The translations under genes and the position numbers were made by a program. Below are positions 16,402 through 25,279 of a DNA stretch of 64,000 bases, piece after piece; position 1 is the first letter of the stretch; every line of letters starts with the position of its first letter. Origin of the DNA: Streptomyces sp. WMMC940 (GTDB lineage: Bacteria; Actinomycetota; Actinomycetes; Streptomycetales; Streptomycetaceae). Location: positions 1,821,001 to 1,885,000 of the forward strand of contig NZ_JAPZBC010000001.1 of assembly GCF_027460265.1 (NCBI RefSeq), written 5' to 3'. The notes under the pieces were generated by a model. That model worked only from the letters and a program-made list of their open reading frames with translations. It searched no databases and had not been told where the DNA came from.

Positions 16402-17892
16402 TCAGCCGACCGCCGAACAGCCGCCCGTCGGAGCGGGCAGCGGAGCGGGGACGCCGACCGTCGGCAGGCCGAGCATCACGCCGGCGGGCTGCTGAGGGGC
16501 GGCGTTGCGCTTCTCCCAGGCCTCACCGGCACGAGTACGGCGCACGGAGATCGTCTCGCCCTCGGCCAGAAGGTGGTGCGGTGCCGCGTACGTGATCTCG
16601 ACGGTCACCACGTCGCCCGGACGGACCTCGTCCACGGGCTTGGTGAAGTGGACCAGTCGGTTGTCCGGCGCACGGCCCGAGAGCCGGTGCGTGGCACCGT
16701 CCTTGCGGCCCTCGCCCTCGGCGACCATGACCTCCAGGACCCGGCCGACCTGCTTCTTGTTCTCCTCCCAGGAGATCTCCTCCTGGAGGGCCACCAGCCG
16801 CTCGTAGCGCGCCTGGACGACCTCCTTCGGGATCTGACCGTCCATCTCGGCGGCCGGGGTGCCGGGCCGTTTCGAGTACTGGAAGGTGAAGGCCTGGGCG
16901 AAGCGGGCCTCGCGCACGACGTGCAGCGTCTGCTCGAAGTCCTCCTCGGTCTCGCCGGGGAAGCCCACGATGATGTCGGTGGAGATGGCGGCGTGCGGGA
17001 TCGCGGCGCGGACCTTCTCGATGATGCCGAGATAGCGCTTCTGCCGGTACGAGCGGCGCATCGCCTTGAGCACCGTGTCGGAGCCGGACTGGAGCGGCAT
17101 GTGCAGCTGCGGCATCACGTTCGGCGTCTCGGCCATCGCGGCGATCACGTCGTCGGTGAAGTCGCGCGGGTGCGGGGAGGTGAAGCGCACCCGCTCCAGG
17201 CCCTCGATCCTCCCGCAGGCGCGGAGGAGCTTGGAGAACGCCTCCCGGTCGCCGATGTCGGAGCCGTACGCGTTGACGTTCTGGCCGAGCAGCGTGATCT
17301 CCGAAACGCCCTCGCCGACCAGCGCCTCGACCTCGGCGAGGATGTCGCCGGGACGGCGGTCCTTCTCCTTGCCGCGCAACGCCGGCACGATGCAGAACGT
17401 GCAGGTGTTGTTGCACCCGACGGAGATGGACACCCAGGCCGCGTACGCGCTCTCACGGCGCGTCGGCAGCGTGGAGGGGAAGGCCTCCAGCGACTCGGCG
17501 ATCTCGACCTGCGCCTCTTCCCGGACGCGGGCGCGCTCCAGCAGCACGGGCAGCTTGCCGATGTTGTGCGTGCCGAAGACGACATCGACCCACGGCGCCT
17601 TCGTGACGATGGTGTCGCGGTCCTTCTGGGCGAGGCAGCCGCCGACGGCGATCTGCATCCCCGGCCGCCGGGCCTTCATCGGGGCGAGCCGCCCGAGATT
17701 GCCGTACAGCCTGTTGTCGGCGTTCTCCCGGACCGCGCAGGTGTTGAAGACGACGACATCCGCCTCGCCCTCACCCGTGCCCTCGGGCGCCCGGACATAG
17801 CCCGCGTCCTCCAACAGGCCGGACAGCCGCTCGGAGTCGTGGACGTTCATCTGGCACCCGTAGGTGCGCACCTCGTAAGTCTTCGCGCTCAT
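16402..17892 (-). CDS. miaB: tRNA-2-methylthio-N6-dimethylallyladenosine synthase MiaB
   Basis: MiaB adds the 2-methylthio group to i6A37, acting after MiaA. The 496-residue product has the three cysteines of the auxiliary cluster in the UPF0004 domain (Cys13 in YGCQMN, Cys52 in NTCAV, Cys86 in GGCLAQ) and the radical-SAM triad Cys160/164/167 in [23 protein letters not shown] and a C-terminal TRAM domain (about 390-455) follow. A Pro/Ala-rich tail ends the protein. The ATG at 17892 is used; a frame reaching 18378 would cross the divergent promoter region. A TACCCT hexamer lies 10 bases upstream. It is divergent from the TAXI gene at 18056. Confidence 0.96.
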   Translation of the reverse strand: MSAKTYEVRTYGCQMNVHDSERLSGLLEDAGYVRAPEGTGEGEADVVVFNTCAVRENADNRLYGNLGRLAPMKARRPGMQIAVGGCLAQKDRDTIVTKAPWVDVVFGTHNIGKLPVLLERARVREEAQVEIAESLEAFPSTLPTRRESAYAAWVSISVGCNNTCTFCIVPALRGKEKDRRPGDILAEVEALVGEGVSEITLLGQNVNAYGSDIGDREAFSKLLRACGRIEGLERVRFTSPHPRDFTDDVIAAMAETPNVMPQLHMPLQSGSDTVLKAMRRSYRQKRYLGIIEKVRAAIPHAAISTDIIVGFPGETEEDFEQTLHVVREARFAQAFTFQYSKRPGTPAAEMDGQIPKEVVQARYERLVALQEEISWEENKKQVGRVLEVMVAEGEGRKDGATHRLSGRAPDNRLVHFTKPVDEVRPGDVVTVEITYAAPHHLLAEGETISVRRTRAGEAWEKRNAAPQQPAGVMLGLPTVGVPAPLPAPTGGCSAVG

Positions 17893-18055
17893 CTCGCACA
17901 CCAGGGTACGGGGTGACGGCCGCCCTCCGCCCCCTTGTTCCCCGGGCGGGAGAGGGCGGGAGAGGGGAGGACCGTGGGCGGGACACGGAGAGCCGATCAT
18001 GCACGGGGAGGGGAGGGCCTGGTCAGCACCGTGCGTGAACTGGCAGGATCGCGCC

Positions 18056-19054
18056 ATGCTCCCCGCTCTGTCCCGAATCAGCCGGCGCCGCGCCCTGCAG
18101 GGCTCCGCCGCGCTGGCCGTCGTGTGCGGGCTGCTGCTGTGGTGGCTGCTGCCGATGGACGACAGCAGCCCGAGCGGCCGGCTCACGTTCAGCACGGGCG
18201 TGCAGAGCGGCGTGTACCAGCGGTACGGAAACCTCCTCAAGCACGCCCTGGCCCACGACCTGCCGAAGGTCTCGATAGAACTCCGCAAGAGCGAGGGCTC
18301 CCAGCAGAACCTCGCCCGGGTGGCGAGCGGTGAGGCCGACTTCACGATCGCGACCGCCGACGCGGTGGCGAAGTACAAGCGCGACGGCAGGCCCGGCGCC
18401 GACCGGCTGCGCGGCTGCGCACGACTGTACGACGACTACGTACAGCTCGTCGTGCCCCAGGGCTCGCCCGTGGAGACCCCGGCCGATCTGCGCGGCAAAC
18501 GGGTCGGCGTCGGCCAGGACCGCTCCGGTGTCCGTCTCATAGCGGACCGGGTGCTCACGGCCGCGGGCCTGGACGCCCGCCAGGACGTCGAACCGGTGTC
18601 CGCCGGCCTCGACACCTTGCCGGGACGGCTGGAACGGGGCGAACTGGACGCCTTCTTCTGGTCGGGAGGGCTGCCGACCGGCACGATCCAGAAGCTCTCG
18701 GAACGTTTTCCCGTACGGCTGGTCCCGGTCGGCGACAGGCTCATCGGCCGCGTCCACGCGACGGGCGACGCGACGCGCCACTACCACTCGGCGGTGATCC
18801 CGGCCGAGGCCTATCCGCGTATGGGCGCCAGGTCCCCGGTGCAGACCGTCGCCGTGGCCAATCTGCTCGTCACGACGGACCGGGCGGACCCGGAGCTGAC
18901 CGAGCGGTTCACCCGGACCGTGATCAGGAGCCGGGACCGCATCGGCCGTGTGGTCCACCCGGCGCAGCTCGTGGACCTGCGGACGGCGATCTACACGGAC
19001 CCGCTGCCGCTCCACGAAGGCGCCCGCCGCTACTACAGCTCGGTGAAGCCGTAG
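18056..19054 (+). CDS. TAXI-family (TRAP-associated extracytoplasmic immunogenic) solute-binding protein
   Basis: The 332-residue product has one N-terminal membrane anchor or uncleaved signal ([20 protein letters not shown], about 14-33) and then a TAXI binding domain: [55 protein letters not shown] and [14 protein letters not shown] proteins are the binding components of TRAP transporters; a Thermus member binds glutamate or glutamine. No TRAP permease gene is nearby, so it is an orphan. It lies next to, and converges on, the GluK/GluR sensor pair, which suggests it may present a ligand to the sensor. AGGA lies eight bases before the ATG. A hairpin at 19074-19092 ends the transcript. Confidence 0.85.
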   Translation: MLPALSRISRRRALQGSAALAVVCGLLLWWLLPMDDSSPSGRLTFSTGVQSGVYQRYGNLLKHALAHDLPKVSIELRKSEGSQQNLARVASGEADFTIATADAVAKYKRDGRPGADRLRGCARLYDDYVQLVVPQGSPVETPADLRGKRVGVGQDRSGVRLIADRVLTAAGLDARQDVEPVSAGLDTLPGRLERGELDAFFWSGGLPTGTIQKLSERFPVRLVPVGDRLIGRVHATGDATRHYHSAVIPAEAYPRMGARSPVQTVAVANLLVTTDRADPELTERFTRTVIRSRDRIGRVVHPAQLVDLRTAIYTDPLPLHEGARRYYSSVKP

Positions 19055-19073
19055 GACGAGCGCCGGGGACACG

Positions 19074-19092
19074 GACCCCGGACGCCGGGGTC
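19074..19092 (+). terminator. Terminator hairpin after the TAXI gene
   Basis: GACCCCG and CGGGGTC pair across a 5-base loop 20 bases after the stop codon. Confidence 0.6.
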
Positions 19093-19235
19093 GGGCGCCG
19101 TCGCGGGGGTGACGCTCCGCGGTGCCACCGGCCGGCCCCGGCTCTCGGGGCGAGCGGGCGATCGGCCCCCGCCTCCTGAGGTCGGGGGTGGCGGGGACCG
19201 GCCGGGCCGGACGCGGGCCGGTCCACCGGCGGCAG

Positions 19236-19334
19236 GCCGGCCCCGTACGGACCGCCCCGTCCCTCGTTCCCGCGCACCGGTCCCGGCCGGGAAGCCCTCC
19301 CCCTCCGGCAGCCGGCCCCGTACGGACCGCCCCG
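19236..19334. repeat. 24-bp direct repeat in the convergent TAXI/gluK gap
   Basis: An identical 24-base element, beginning GCCGGCCCCGTACGG, occurs at 19236-19259 and 19311-19334, with starts 75 bases apart. The GTACGG core makes it distinct from general GC-richness. The surrounding 290-base gap between 19054 and 19344 holds no gene. Confidence 0.7.
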
Positions 19335-19343
19335 GCCCCCGCC

Positions 19344-20738
19344 TCAGGCCGTCGGCGGGTGGCGCGGCAGTGCGACCGTCACCCGCAGTCCGCGCGGTTC
19401 GTTGTGCGCGTACGCGATCGAGCCGCCGCCCGCGGAGAGCAGCGCGCGGGTTATGGAGAGTCCGAGGCCGGAGCCCTTCACATTCTGGTGGCGGCCGCTG
19501 CGCCAGAAGCGGTCCCCGATCCGGGCGAGTTCCTCCTCCGTGAGCCCGGGGCCGCCGTCGGCGACCACGACCGTGGAGGTCGTGCCGTCGGCCGAGGCCG
19601 TGACCGTGACCTCCTCCCCCTCTGGCGTGAACTTCAGCGCGTTGTCGATCACGGCGTCCAGGGCGCTGGAGAGCGCGATCGGGTCGGCCCAGGCGGTGAC
19701 GGCCGGACCGCGGCCGTTGAGCCGGACGCCCTTCTCCTCCGCGAGCGGACGCCAGGCGGCGACCCGCTCGGCCGCCAGCTCACCGATGTCGGTGAGCCGG
19801 ATGTCGGCGGAGGCGTGCTCGGCCAGGGCCAGGTCGAGCAGATCGTCCAGGACCCGCGCGAGCCGCTTGCCCTCCGTGCGCACGGAGGCGATCTCCTCGT
19901 TGCCCTCCGGCAGTTCGAGGGCGAGGAGCTCGATCCTCAGCAGCAGGGCGGCGAGGGGGTTGCGGAGTTGGTGCGAGGCGTCGGCGACGAAGGCGCGCTG
20001 CTGCTCCAGCACCAGCTCGACGTTGTCGGCCATCTCGTTGAACGACCGCGCCAGACGTTGGAGTTCCGGTGGGCCTCCGGCCACGGCGACCCGGGAGTTC
20101 ATCCGGCCGGTCGCGATGCCGTGGGTGGCGGCGTCGAGGATGCGCACCGGCCGCAGCACCCAGCCGGTGAGCCGGAACGCCGCGCCCACGGCGACGAGCA
20201 TCGCCGCGGACTCGCCGGCCACGATGATCAGCCATCCGCGCAGGATGCGAGAGCGCAGTTGCCCCGTGGGCGAGTCGGTGACGACGACCGCGACGACGTC
20301 GCCGTCGCGCACCACCGGCGAGGCGACCACGATCCGGCCGTCCTGCTGCCAGGGCCAGACCTGCGGCGGATCGTGGCTGCGGCGGCCGAGCAGGGCCTCG
20401 GCGAACGCCTGGCGGCCCACCCCCGTCTCCGGGACCTCCCAGTGCCAGGGGGCCCGGGCCATCGCGGCACCGCTGCGGTGGAAGACGCCCGCGTGGATCC
20501 CGTACACGTCGTTGTAGCGGGTCAGTTCCTCTTCGAGGGTGGTGTGGCGCTCGTCCCGGCCCGGCACCCCCTCCGTGACGAACTGGGCCTGGGCGGCGAA
20601 CCGTGCCGTGTCGTCCAGCCGGTCGACCACCACCTGCTGCTGCTCGGCCGCCGCCAGGCTCACCGCGAGCGGGAAGCCCAGGGCGAGCAGGACGCCCGCC
20701 ATGAGGACGATGAGGAGCGGGAGAAGGCGGGTACGCAA
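19344..20738 (-). CDS. gluK: Membrane sensor histidine kinase GluK
   Basis: GluK senses extracellular glutamate in streptomycetes and phosphorylates GluR to control gluABCD. The 464-residue product has a first membrane helix (about 6-30), an extracytoplasmic sensor of about 135 residues, a second helix (about 168-190), a HAMP segment starting at LRPVRILDAATHGIATGRM, and a HisKA domain with phospho-acceptor His256 in DASHQLRNPL. The ATPase has VIDNALKFTP (N box), DGGPGL and GSGLGLSI. The start is a TTG at 20738, 15 bases after the gluR stop; no better start exists before the first membrane helix. It lies next to gluR and is divergent from the gluABCD operon, which supports the assignment. Confidence 0.9.
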   Translation of the reverse strand: MRTRLLPLLIVLMAGVLLALGFPLAVSLAAAEQQQVVVDRLDDTARFAAQAQFVTEGVPGRDERHTTLEEELTRYNDVYGIHAGVFHRSGAAMARAPWHWEVPETGVGRQAFAEALLGRRSHDPPQVWPWQQDGRIVVASPVVRDGDVVAVVVTDSPTGQLRSRILRGWLIIVAGESAAMLVAVGAAFRLTGWVLRPVRILDAATHGIATGRMNSRVAVAGGPPELQRLARSFNEMADNVELVLEQQRAFVADASHQLRNPLAALLLRIELLALELPEGNEEIASVRTEGKRLARVLDDLLDLALAEHASADIRLTDIGELAAERVAAWRPLAEEKGVRLNGRGPAVTAWADPIALSSALDAVIDNALKFTPEGEEVTVTASADGTTSTVVVADGGPGLTEEELARIGDRFWRSGRHQNVKGSGLGLSITRALLSAGGGSIAYAHNEPRGLRVTVALPRHPPTA

Positions 20739-20753
20739 GGGGAGGGCGGGCCT

Positions 20754-21455
20754 TTACGCGACGGGGTCGACCAGGCGGTAGCCGACGCCGCGCACGGTCT
20801 CGATGAGGGCGGGCATGCGGAGCTTGGAACGCAGCGACGCCACGTGCACCTCGAGCGTCCGACCGGTCCCCTCCCAGCTGGTGCGCCACACCTCGCTGAT
20901 GATCTGCTCGCGGCGGAAGACGACACCGGGCCGCTGAGCGAGCAGCGCCAGCAGGTCGAACTCCTTGCGGGTCAGCTGGACGTCCGCCCCGTCGACGCTG
21001 ACGCGGCGCGTGGACAGTTCGATGATGACCGCGCCGAGCCTGAGCGCGCTGTCGGAGGCCCGCGGGGCCTCCTCGCCGGGCGCGGTGCGCCGGCTGACGG
21101 CATGGATGCGGGCCAGCAACTCGCCCGTGTCATACGGCTTCACGACGTAGTCGTCGGCCCCGAGGTTCAGCCCGTGGATGCGCGAGCGCACGTCGCCCCG
21201 CGCGGTGACCATGATCACCGGTGTGGTGGTGAGCTTCCGTATCTTCCCGCACACCTGGTAACCGTCCTGGTCCGGCAGCCCCAGATCGAGCAGGACGACC
21301 CCGAAGGGAGCCCTGCCCTCGGCGGCCGCCGGGAGCACGGCCTGCAGCGCCTCCTCGCCGTTGCGGGCGTGGGTGACCTGGAAGCCGTGGCGTGCGAGCA
21401 CCGCGGACAGGGCCGCGGCGACGTGGTTGTCGTCCTCGACAAGCAGAAGTCTCAT
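20754..21455 (-). CDS. gluR: OmpR-family response regulator GluR
   Basis: The 233-residue protein has a receiver domain (1-120) with acidic pocket VEDD (7-9), phospho-acceptor Asp57 in LLDLGLPD, and Lys in VKPYD, then a winged-helix DNA-binding domain (about 135-230) with LTRKEFDLLALLAQRPG and LEVHVASLRSKL. As partner of GluK it is expected to control gluABCD, which begins 255 bases away on the other strand. Upstream of the ATG, a TTGACT hexamer (minus strand, 21523-21528) with a weak -10 about 18 bases on is a candidate promoter. Confidence 0.92.
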   Translation of the reverse strand: MRLLLVEDDNHVAAALSAVLARHGFQVTHARNGEEALQAVLPAAAEGRAPFGVVLLDLGLPDQDGYQVCGKIRKLTTTPVIMVTARGDVRSRIHGLNLGADDYVVKPYDTGELLARIHAVSRRTAPGEEAPRASDSALRLGAVIIELSTRRVSVDGADVQLTRKEFDLLALLAQRPGVVFRREQIISEVWRTSWEGTGRTLEVHVASLRSKLRMPALIETVRGVGYRLVDPVA

Positions 21456-21644
21456 GTGGCCCCCCTCCCGGACGTGGCTCTGGCGTTGTTACCAGGGCAT
21501 AAAGACCGATAGGCGCACCATGAGTCAAGAGGGTCACCGGCGACCTGGGGTCTTTCGTTACCCACCCGGTACTGCGGCCGCCATCCCGTTCACCCTGTGT
21601 GTCCGGTTGCAGCCGGATCGTTATGCTCAATTTCCGCTCAGATG

Positions 21645-21672
21645 TAATGACGGTGCTCGGAGTGCGTCATTA
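21645..21672. promoter_or_regulatory. Palindromic element TAATGACG-N12-CGTCATTA upstream of gluA
   Basis: A perfect 8-bp inverted repeat with a 12-base spacer lies 38 bases before the gluA start. It is AT-rich for this genome. TATGCT, a good -10 hexamer, lies at 21622-21627 just upstream, so the palindrome would sit in the early transcribed region. It could be a repressor or activator site, or a hairpin in the 5' untranslated region. I do not know the GluR recognition sequence well enough to claim it. Confidence 0.55.
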
Positions 21673-21709
21673 AGGTCCTCCCAACCGAGGAGGACGGAGC
21701 AAGAAGCCG

Positions 21710-22495
21710 ATGAGCGGAGTATCAGTGACCAAGGGCGCCGAGGACGCCGTGCCGGCCACGACGGACCTGGTCGTACTGAGCAACGTCAACAAGCACTTCG
21801 GCGCGCTGCATGTACTCCAGGACATCGACCTGACGATCGCGCGCGGCGAGGTCGTGGTGGTCATCGGGCCCTCCGGGTCCGGAAAGTCCACGTTGTGCCG
21901 CACGATCAACCGGCTGGAGACGATCGACTCCGGCTCGATCACGATCGACGGAAAGCCGCTGCCCGACGAGGGCCGGGAACTGGCCCGGCTGCGCGCCGAT
22001 GTCGGCATGGTCTTCCAGTCGTTCAACCTCTTCGCGCACAAGACGGTGCTGGAGAACGTCATGCTGGGCCAGCTGAAGGTCCGCAGGACGGACAAGAAGG
22101 CAGCCGAGGAGAAGGCGCGCGGCCTGCTCGACCGGGTGGGCGTCGGCTCGCAGGCCGACAAGTACCCGGCGCAGCTCTCCGGCGGCCAGCAGCAGCGCGT
22201 CGCGATCGCCCGGGCGCTCGCGATGAACCCCAAGGTCATGCTGTTCGACGAGCCCACGTCGGCGCTGGACCCCGAGATGATCAACGAGGTCCTCGAGGTC
22301 ATGCAGCAGCTGGCGCGGGACGGCATGACGATGGTCGTCGTCACGCACGAGATGGGCTTCGCGCGCAGCGCCGCCAACCGCGTCGTCTTCATGGCCGACG
22401 GCAAGATCGTCGAAGAGGCCACGCCGGAGGAGTTCTTCAGCAACCCGCGCAGCGACCGGGCCAAGGACTTCCTCTCGAAGATCCTGCACCACTGA
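21710..22495 (+). CDS. gluA: Glutamate ABC transporter ATPase GluA
   Basis: The ATPase subunit energises glutamate uptake with GluB, GluC and GluD. The 261-residue product has Walker A GPSGSGKS (53-60), the Q-loop MVFQSFNLF, signature LSGGQQQR, Walker [13 protein letters not shown] and the H-loop VVTHEMG. This is the polar amino acid family pattern. The ATG at 21710 has GGAGGACGG about 10-13 bases upstream; an in-frame GTG at 21725 with GGAG just ahead is an alternative. The following gene gluB is 80 bases downstream. Confidence 0.95.
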   Translation: MSGVSVTKGAEDAVPATTDLVVLSNVNKHFGALHVLQDIDLTIARGEVVVVIGPSGSGKSTLCRTINRLETIDSGSITIDGKPLPDEGRELARLRADVGMVFQSFNLFAHKTVLENVMLGQLKVRRTDKKAAEEKARGLLDRVGVGSQADKYPAQLSGGQQQRVAIARALAMNPKVMLFDEPTSALDPEMINEVLEVMQQLARDGMTMVVVTHEMGFARSAANRVVFMADGKIVEEATPEEFFSNPRSDRAKDFLSKILHH

Positions 22496-22574
22496 ACCGG
22501 GCCGTTCCTGGGCATCGTTGGCCCGGGCAGGTTCTGCTGATCGCACACATCACGTCCAACCAAGGGAAGTTCAC

Positions 22575-23426
22575 ATGAAGCTCCGTAAGGCCTCCGCCGC
22601 CGCGGCCGCCGCAGTCGCGCTCGCTCTCACCGTCACCGCCTGTGGCTCCGGCAAGAAGGACGACGCGGCCGGCGGCGGTTCCGCGGGCGGCGGCGACAAG
22701 ATCACGATCGGTATCAAGGTCGACCAGCCGGGCATCGGCCTGAAGACCCCCGACGGCAAGTTCGTGGGCTTCGACGTCGACGTGGCCAAGTACGTGGCCA
22801 AGGAGCTCGGTTACGAAGAGGGCGACATCGTCTTCAAGGAGACCAAGAGCGCCGACCGCGAGACCGCGATCGAGCGCGGCGACGTCAAGTTCATCGTCGC
22901 CTCCTACTCGATCAACGACAAGCGCCTGGCCAAGGTGGACTTCGCCGGCCCGTACCTGCTGGCCCACCAGGACATCCTGGTCCGCGCCGACGACGACTCC
23001 ATCAAGTCCCCGGCGGACCTGAACAACAAGAAGCTCTGCTCGGTCACCGGCTCGACCTCGGCGCAGAACGTCAAGGACAAGCTGGCCCCGAAGGCGCAGC
23101 TGCAGGAGTACGGCGGCTACTCCGAGTGCCTCACCGGCCTGGAGAACAAGGTCATCGACGCGCTGACCACCGACGACTCCATCCTCGCCGGCTACGCCGC
23201 GCAGGACGCCTTCAAGGGCAAGTTCAAGCTCGCCGGCTTCAAGATGAGCAACGAGAACTACGGCATCGGCCTGAAGAAGGGCGACACCGAGCTCAAGGAC
23301 AAGATCAACAAGGCACTGGAGAAGATGGTCCAGGACAAGTCCTGGGACAAGGCCGTGGCGGCCCACTTCGGCCCGGCCGGCTACCAGAACGAGCCCGCCC
23401 CGAAGATCGGCAACATCGTCAAGTAA
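22575..23426 (+). CDS. gluB: Glutamate-binding lipoprotein GluB
   Basis: The 283-residue lipoprotein captures glutamate outside the membrane. It has a signal peptide ending in LALTVTAC (lipidated cysteine about residue 23), a Gly/Ser linker, and a family 3 solute-binding domain: TIGIKVDQPGIGLKTPDGKFVGFDVDVA is the typical start, with LADRETAIERGDVKFIVA-like and SVTGSTSAQNVKDKL segments following. AAGGGAAG lies six bases before the ATG. A strong hairpin between gluB and gluC probably stabilises the gluB message and reduces read-through, giving more binding protein than permease. Confidence 0.95.
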   Translation: MKLRKASAAAAAAVALALTVTACGSGKKDDAAGGGSAGGGDKITIGIKVDQPGIGLKTPDGKFVGFDVDVAKYVAKELGYEEGDIVFKETKSADRETAIERGDVKFIVASYSINDKRLAKVDFAGPYLLAHQDILVRADDDSIKSPADLNNKKLCSVTGSTSAQNVKDKLAPKAQLQEYGGYSECLTGLENKVIDALTTDDSILAGYAAQDAFKGKFKLAGFKMSNENYGIGLKKGDTELKDKINKALEKMVQDKSWDKAVAAHFGPAGYQNEPAPKIGNIVK

Positions 23427-23440
23427 CGCCTGACCGACCG

Positions 23441-23471
23441 GGCGCGCCGCCGCTGACGGCGGCGGCGCGCC
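23441..23471 (+). terminator. Intercistronic hairpin between gluB and gluC
   Basis: A perfect 12-bp GC stem (GGCGCGCCGCCG with CGGCGGCGCGCC) with a 7-base loop lies 14 bases after the gluB stop and 39 before the gluC start. No U-run follows. It fits a partial terminator or an mRNA 3'-end protector. Confidence 0.7.
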
Positions 23472-23510
23472 GAGTCCTTCCCACTCGCAGACGCGGAAGC
23501 GCGGGAGATC

Positions 23511-24176
23511 GTGTTCGACTTTCTTGATATGGACGCCCTGCTGGGCGCCTTCTGGGTGACGGTGAAACTCACCGTCTACTCGGCCATAGGCTCCCTGATA
23601 TGGGGAACGCTGCTGGCCGGCATGCGGGTCAGCCCGGTACCGCTGATGCGGGCCGTCGGCACCGCGTACGTGAACGTCGTGCGTAACATCCCGCTCACCG
23701 TCGTCATCCTCTTCACCTCACTGGGGCTCTTCCAGACGCTGGGCGTCACCCTGGCCGGCGGCAACTTCGAGGTGATCAACTTCCGGCTGGCGGTGCTCGG
23801 CCTGATCGCCTACACCGCGGCCTTCGTGTGCGAGGCGCTGCGGTCCGGCATCAACACCGTGCCCGTAGGCCAGGCGGAGGCGGCGCGCGCCCTGGGCCTG
23901 AGCTTCACCCAGGTGCTGACGCTCATCGTCCTTCCGCAGGCCTTCCGGTCGGTCGTCAACCCGCTGGCCAACGTGCTGATCGCACTGACCAAGAACACCA
24001 CCGTCGCCGCGGTGATCGGTGTCGCGGAGGCATCGCTGCTGATGAAGGAGTGGATCGAGACGTACGCCGCCCTGATCCCGATCGTCGCGGTCTTCGCGTT
24101 CGGCTTCATCTGCCTCACGCTGCCGACCGGACTGGTACTCGGCTGGGTGAGCAGGAAGGTGGCGGTGAAGCGATGA
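23511..24176 (+). CDS. gluC: Glutamate ABC transporter permease GluC
   Basis: The 221-residue membrane protein has five predicted helices and the polar amino acid permease signature: FRNIPLTVV-type segment (RNIPLTVVILF), EALRSGINTVPVGQAEAARALGLS (the EAA loop that contacts the ATPase), and VLPQAFRSVVNPLANVLIALTKNTT. The GTG at 23511 has GGGAGA upstream. Its stop overlaps the gluD start (ATGA), so the two permeases are translationally coupled. Confidence 0.94.
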   Translation: MFDFLDMDALLGAFWVTVKLTVYSAIGSLIWGTLLAGMRVSPVPLMRAVGTAYVNVVRNIPLTVVILFTSLGLFQTLGVTLAGGNFEVINFRLAVLGLIAYTAAFVCEALRSGINTVPVGQAEAARALGLSFTQVLTLIVLPQAFRSVVNPLANVLIALTKNTTVAAVIGVAEASLLMKEWIETYAALIPIVAVFAFGFICLTLPTGLVLGWVSRKVAVKR

Positions 24177-25105
24177 GTTCCGTCCTCTACGACACCCCGG
24201 GCACGCGTGCCAAGCGGCGCAACGTCGGCTACACCGTCCTGTTCCTGGCCCTGCTCGCGCTGGCCGTCTGGTGGGTCTACGACGGCCTGAGCTCCAAGGG
24301 CCAGCTCGACTGGATCAAGTGGGAGCCGTTCTTCACCAGCTCCCAGCCGTACGCCACCTACCTCTGGCCCGGACTGCAGAACACCCTGATCGCCGCGACC
24401 CTCGCGCTGGTCATCGCACTGCCGCTCGGTGCGGTCTTCGGCATCGCCCGGCTCTCCGACCACCGTTCGGTCCGCGCCGTCGCCGGCACGGTCGTGGAGT
24501 TCTTCCGCGCCATCCCCGTGCTGATCCTGATGCTGTTCGCCAACGCGGCCTACGCCGACTTCACCGACATCAGCAGCGATGTGCGCCCGCTGTACGCGGT
24601 GGTCACCGGCCTGGTGCTGTACAACGCCTCGGTCCTCGCGGAGATCGTCCGGGCCGGCATCCAGTCCCTGCCGCGAGGCCAGACGGACGCCGCCAAGGCG
24701 ATCGGCATGCGCAAGGGGCAGACGATGCGGCACGTGCTGCTGCCGCAGTCGGTGACGGCCATGCTGCCGGCCATCGTCAGCCAGATGGTCGTCATCGTGA
24801 AGGACACCGCCCTGGGTGGCGCGATGCTCTCCTTCAACGAACTGCTGTCCTCCGTCCGGCCGATGAGCGCCAACTACGGCGCCAACACCATCGCCTGCTT
24901 CACCGTCGTCGCCGTCATCTTCGTCACGCTGAACTTCGCCCTCACCACCGCGGCGGGGTGGCTGGAGCGCAAGCTGCGGCGCGGCAAGAAGAGCACGGGC
25001 GCCGTCGTCCACGCCGGTCCCGGCGGCGGCCTGGAGACGGTGGGGCCCGCCGACGGTATCTCCACACAGGGCGACTTCAAATCGGGCGCCGGAGGCGGGG
25101 GCTGA
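24173..25105 (+). CDS. gluD: Glutamate ABC transporter permease GluD
   Basis: The 310-residue permease is longer than GluC because of an N-terminal periplasmic segment (about 45-70) and a C-terminal Gly-rich tail of about 45 residues. The EAA loop is EIVRAGIQSLPRGQTDAAKA. Helices are at about 22-40, 75-95, 110-130 and 235-260. It overlaps gluC by four bases. A strong terminator follows at 25129. Confidence 0.94.
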   Translation: MSSVLYDTPGTRAKRRNVGYTVLFLALLALAVWWVYDGLSSKGQLDWIKWEPFFTSSQPYATYLWPGLQNTLIAATLALVIALPLGAVFGIARLSDHRSVRAVAGTVVEFFRAIPVLILMLFANAAYADFTDISSDVRPLYAVVTGLVLYNASVLAEIVRAGIQSLPRGQTDAAKAIGMRKGQTMRHVLLPQSVTAMLPAIVSQMVVIVKDTALGGAMLSFNELLSSVRPMSANYGANTIACFTVVAVIFVTLNFALTTAAGWLERKLRRGKKSTGAVVHAGPGGGLETVGPADGISTQGDFKSGAGGGG

Positions 25106-25128
25106 CCCCGCAACGGGGCAGGAACCAT

Positions 25129-25165
25129 CGAAGGGCGGCGGCGCGAAGGCGTCCGCCGCCCTTCG
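25129..25165 (+). terminator. gluABCD operon terminator
   Basis: A perfect 13-bp stem (CGAAGGGCGGCGG with CCGCCGCCCTTCG) and 11-base loop lies 24 bases after gluD. Confidence 0.85.
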
Positions 25166-25279
25166 TCGCTTGACGGGGACACCGGCAGTGGGTTGCATAC
25201 GTTCTGTGATCGCACACCGGGTGCCAGCCGGCCCATTCCCCCTGTTCACTCCGTCCCGGCAGGTCTCAGGAGCAGCGCC

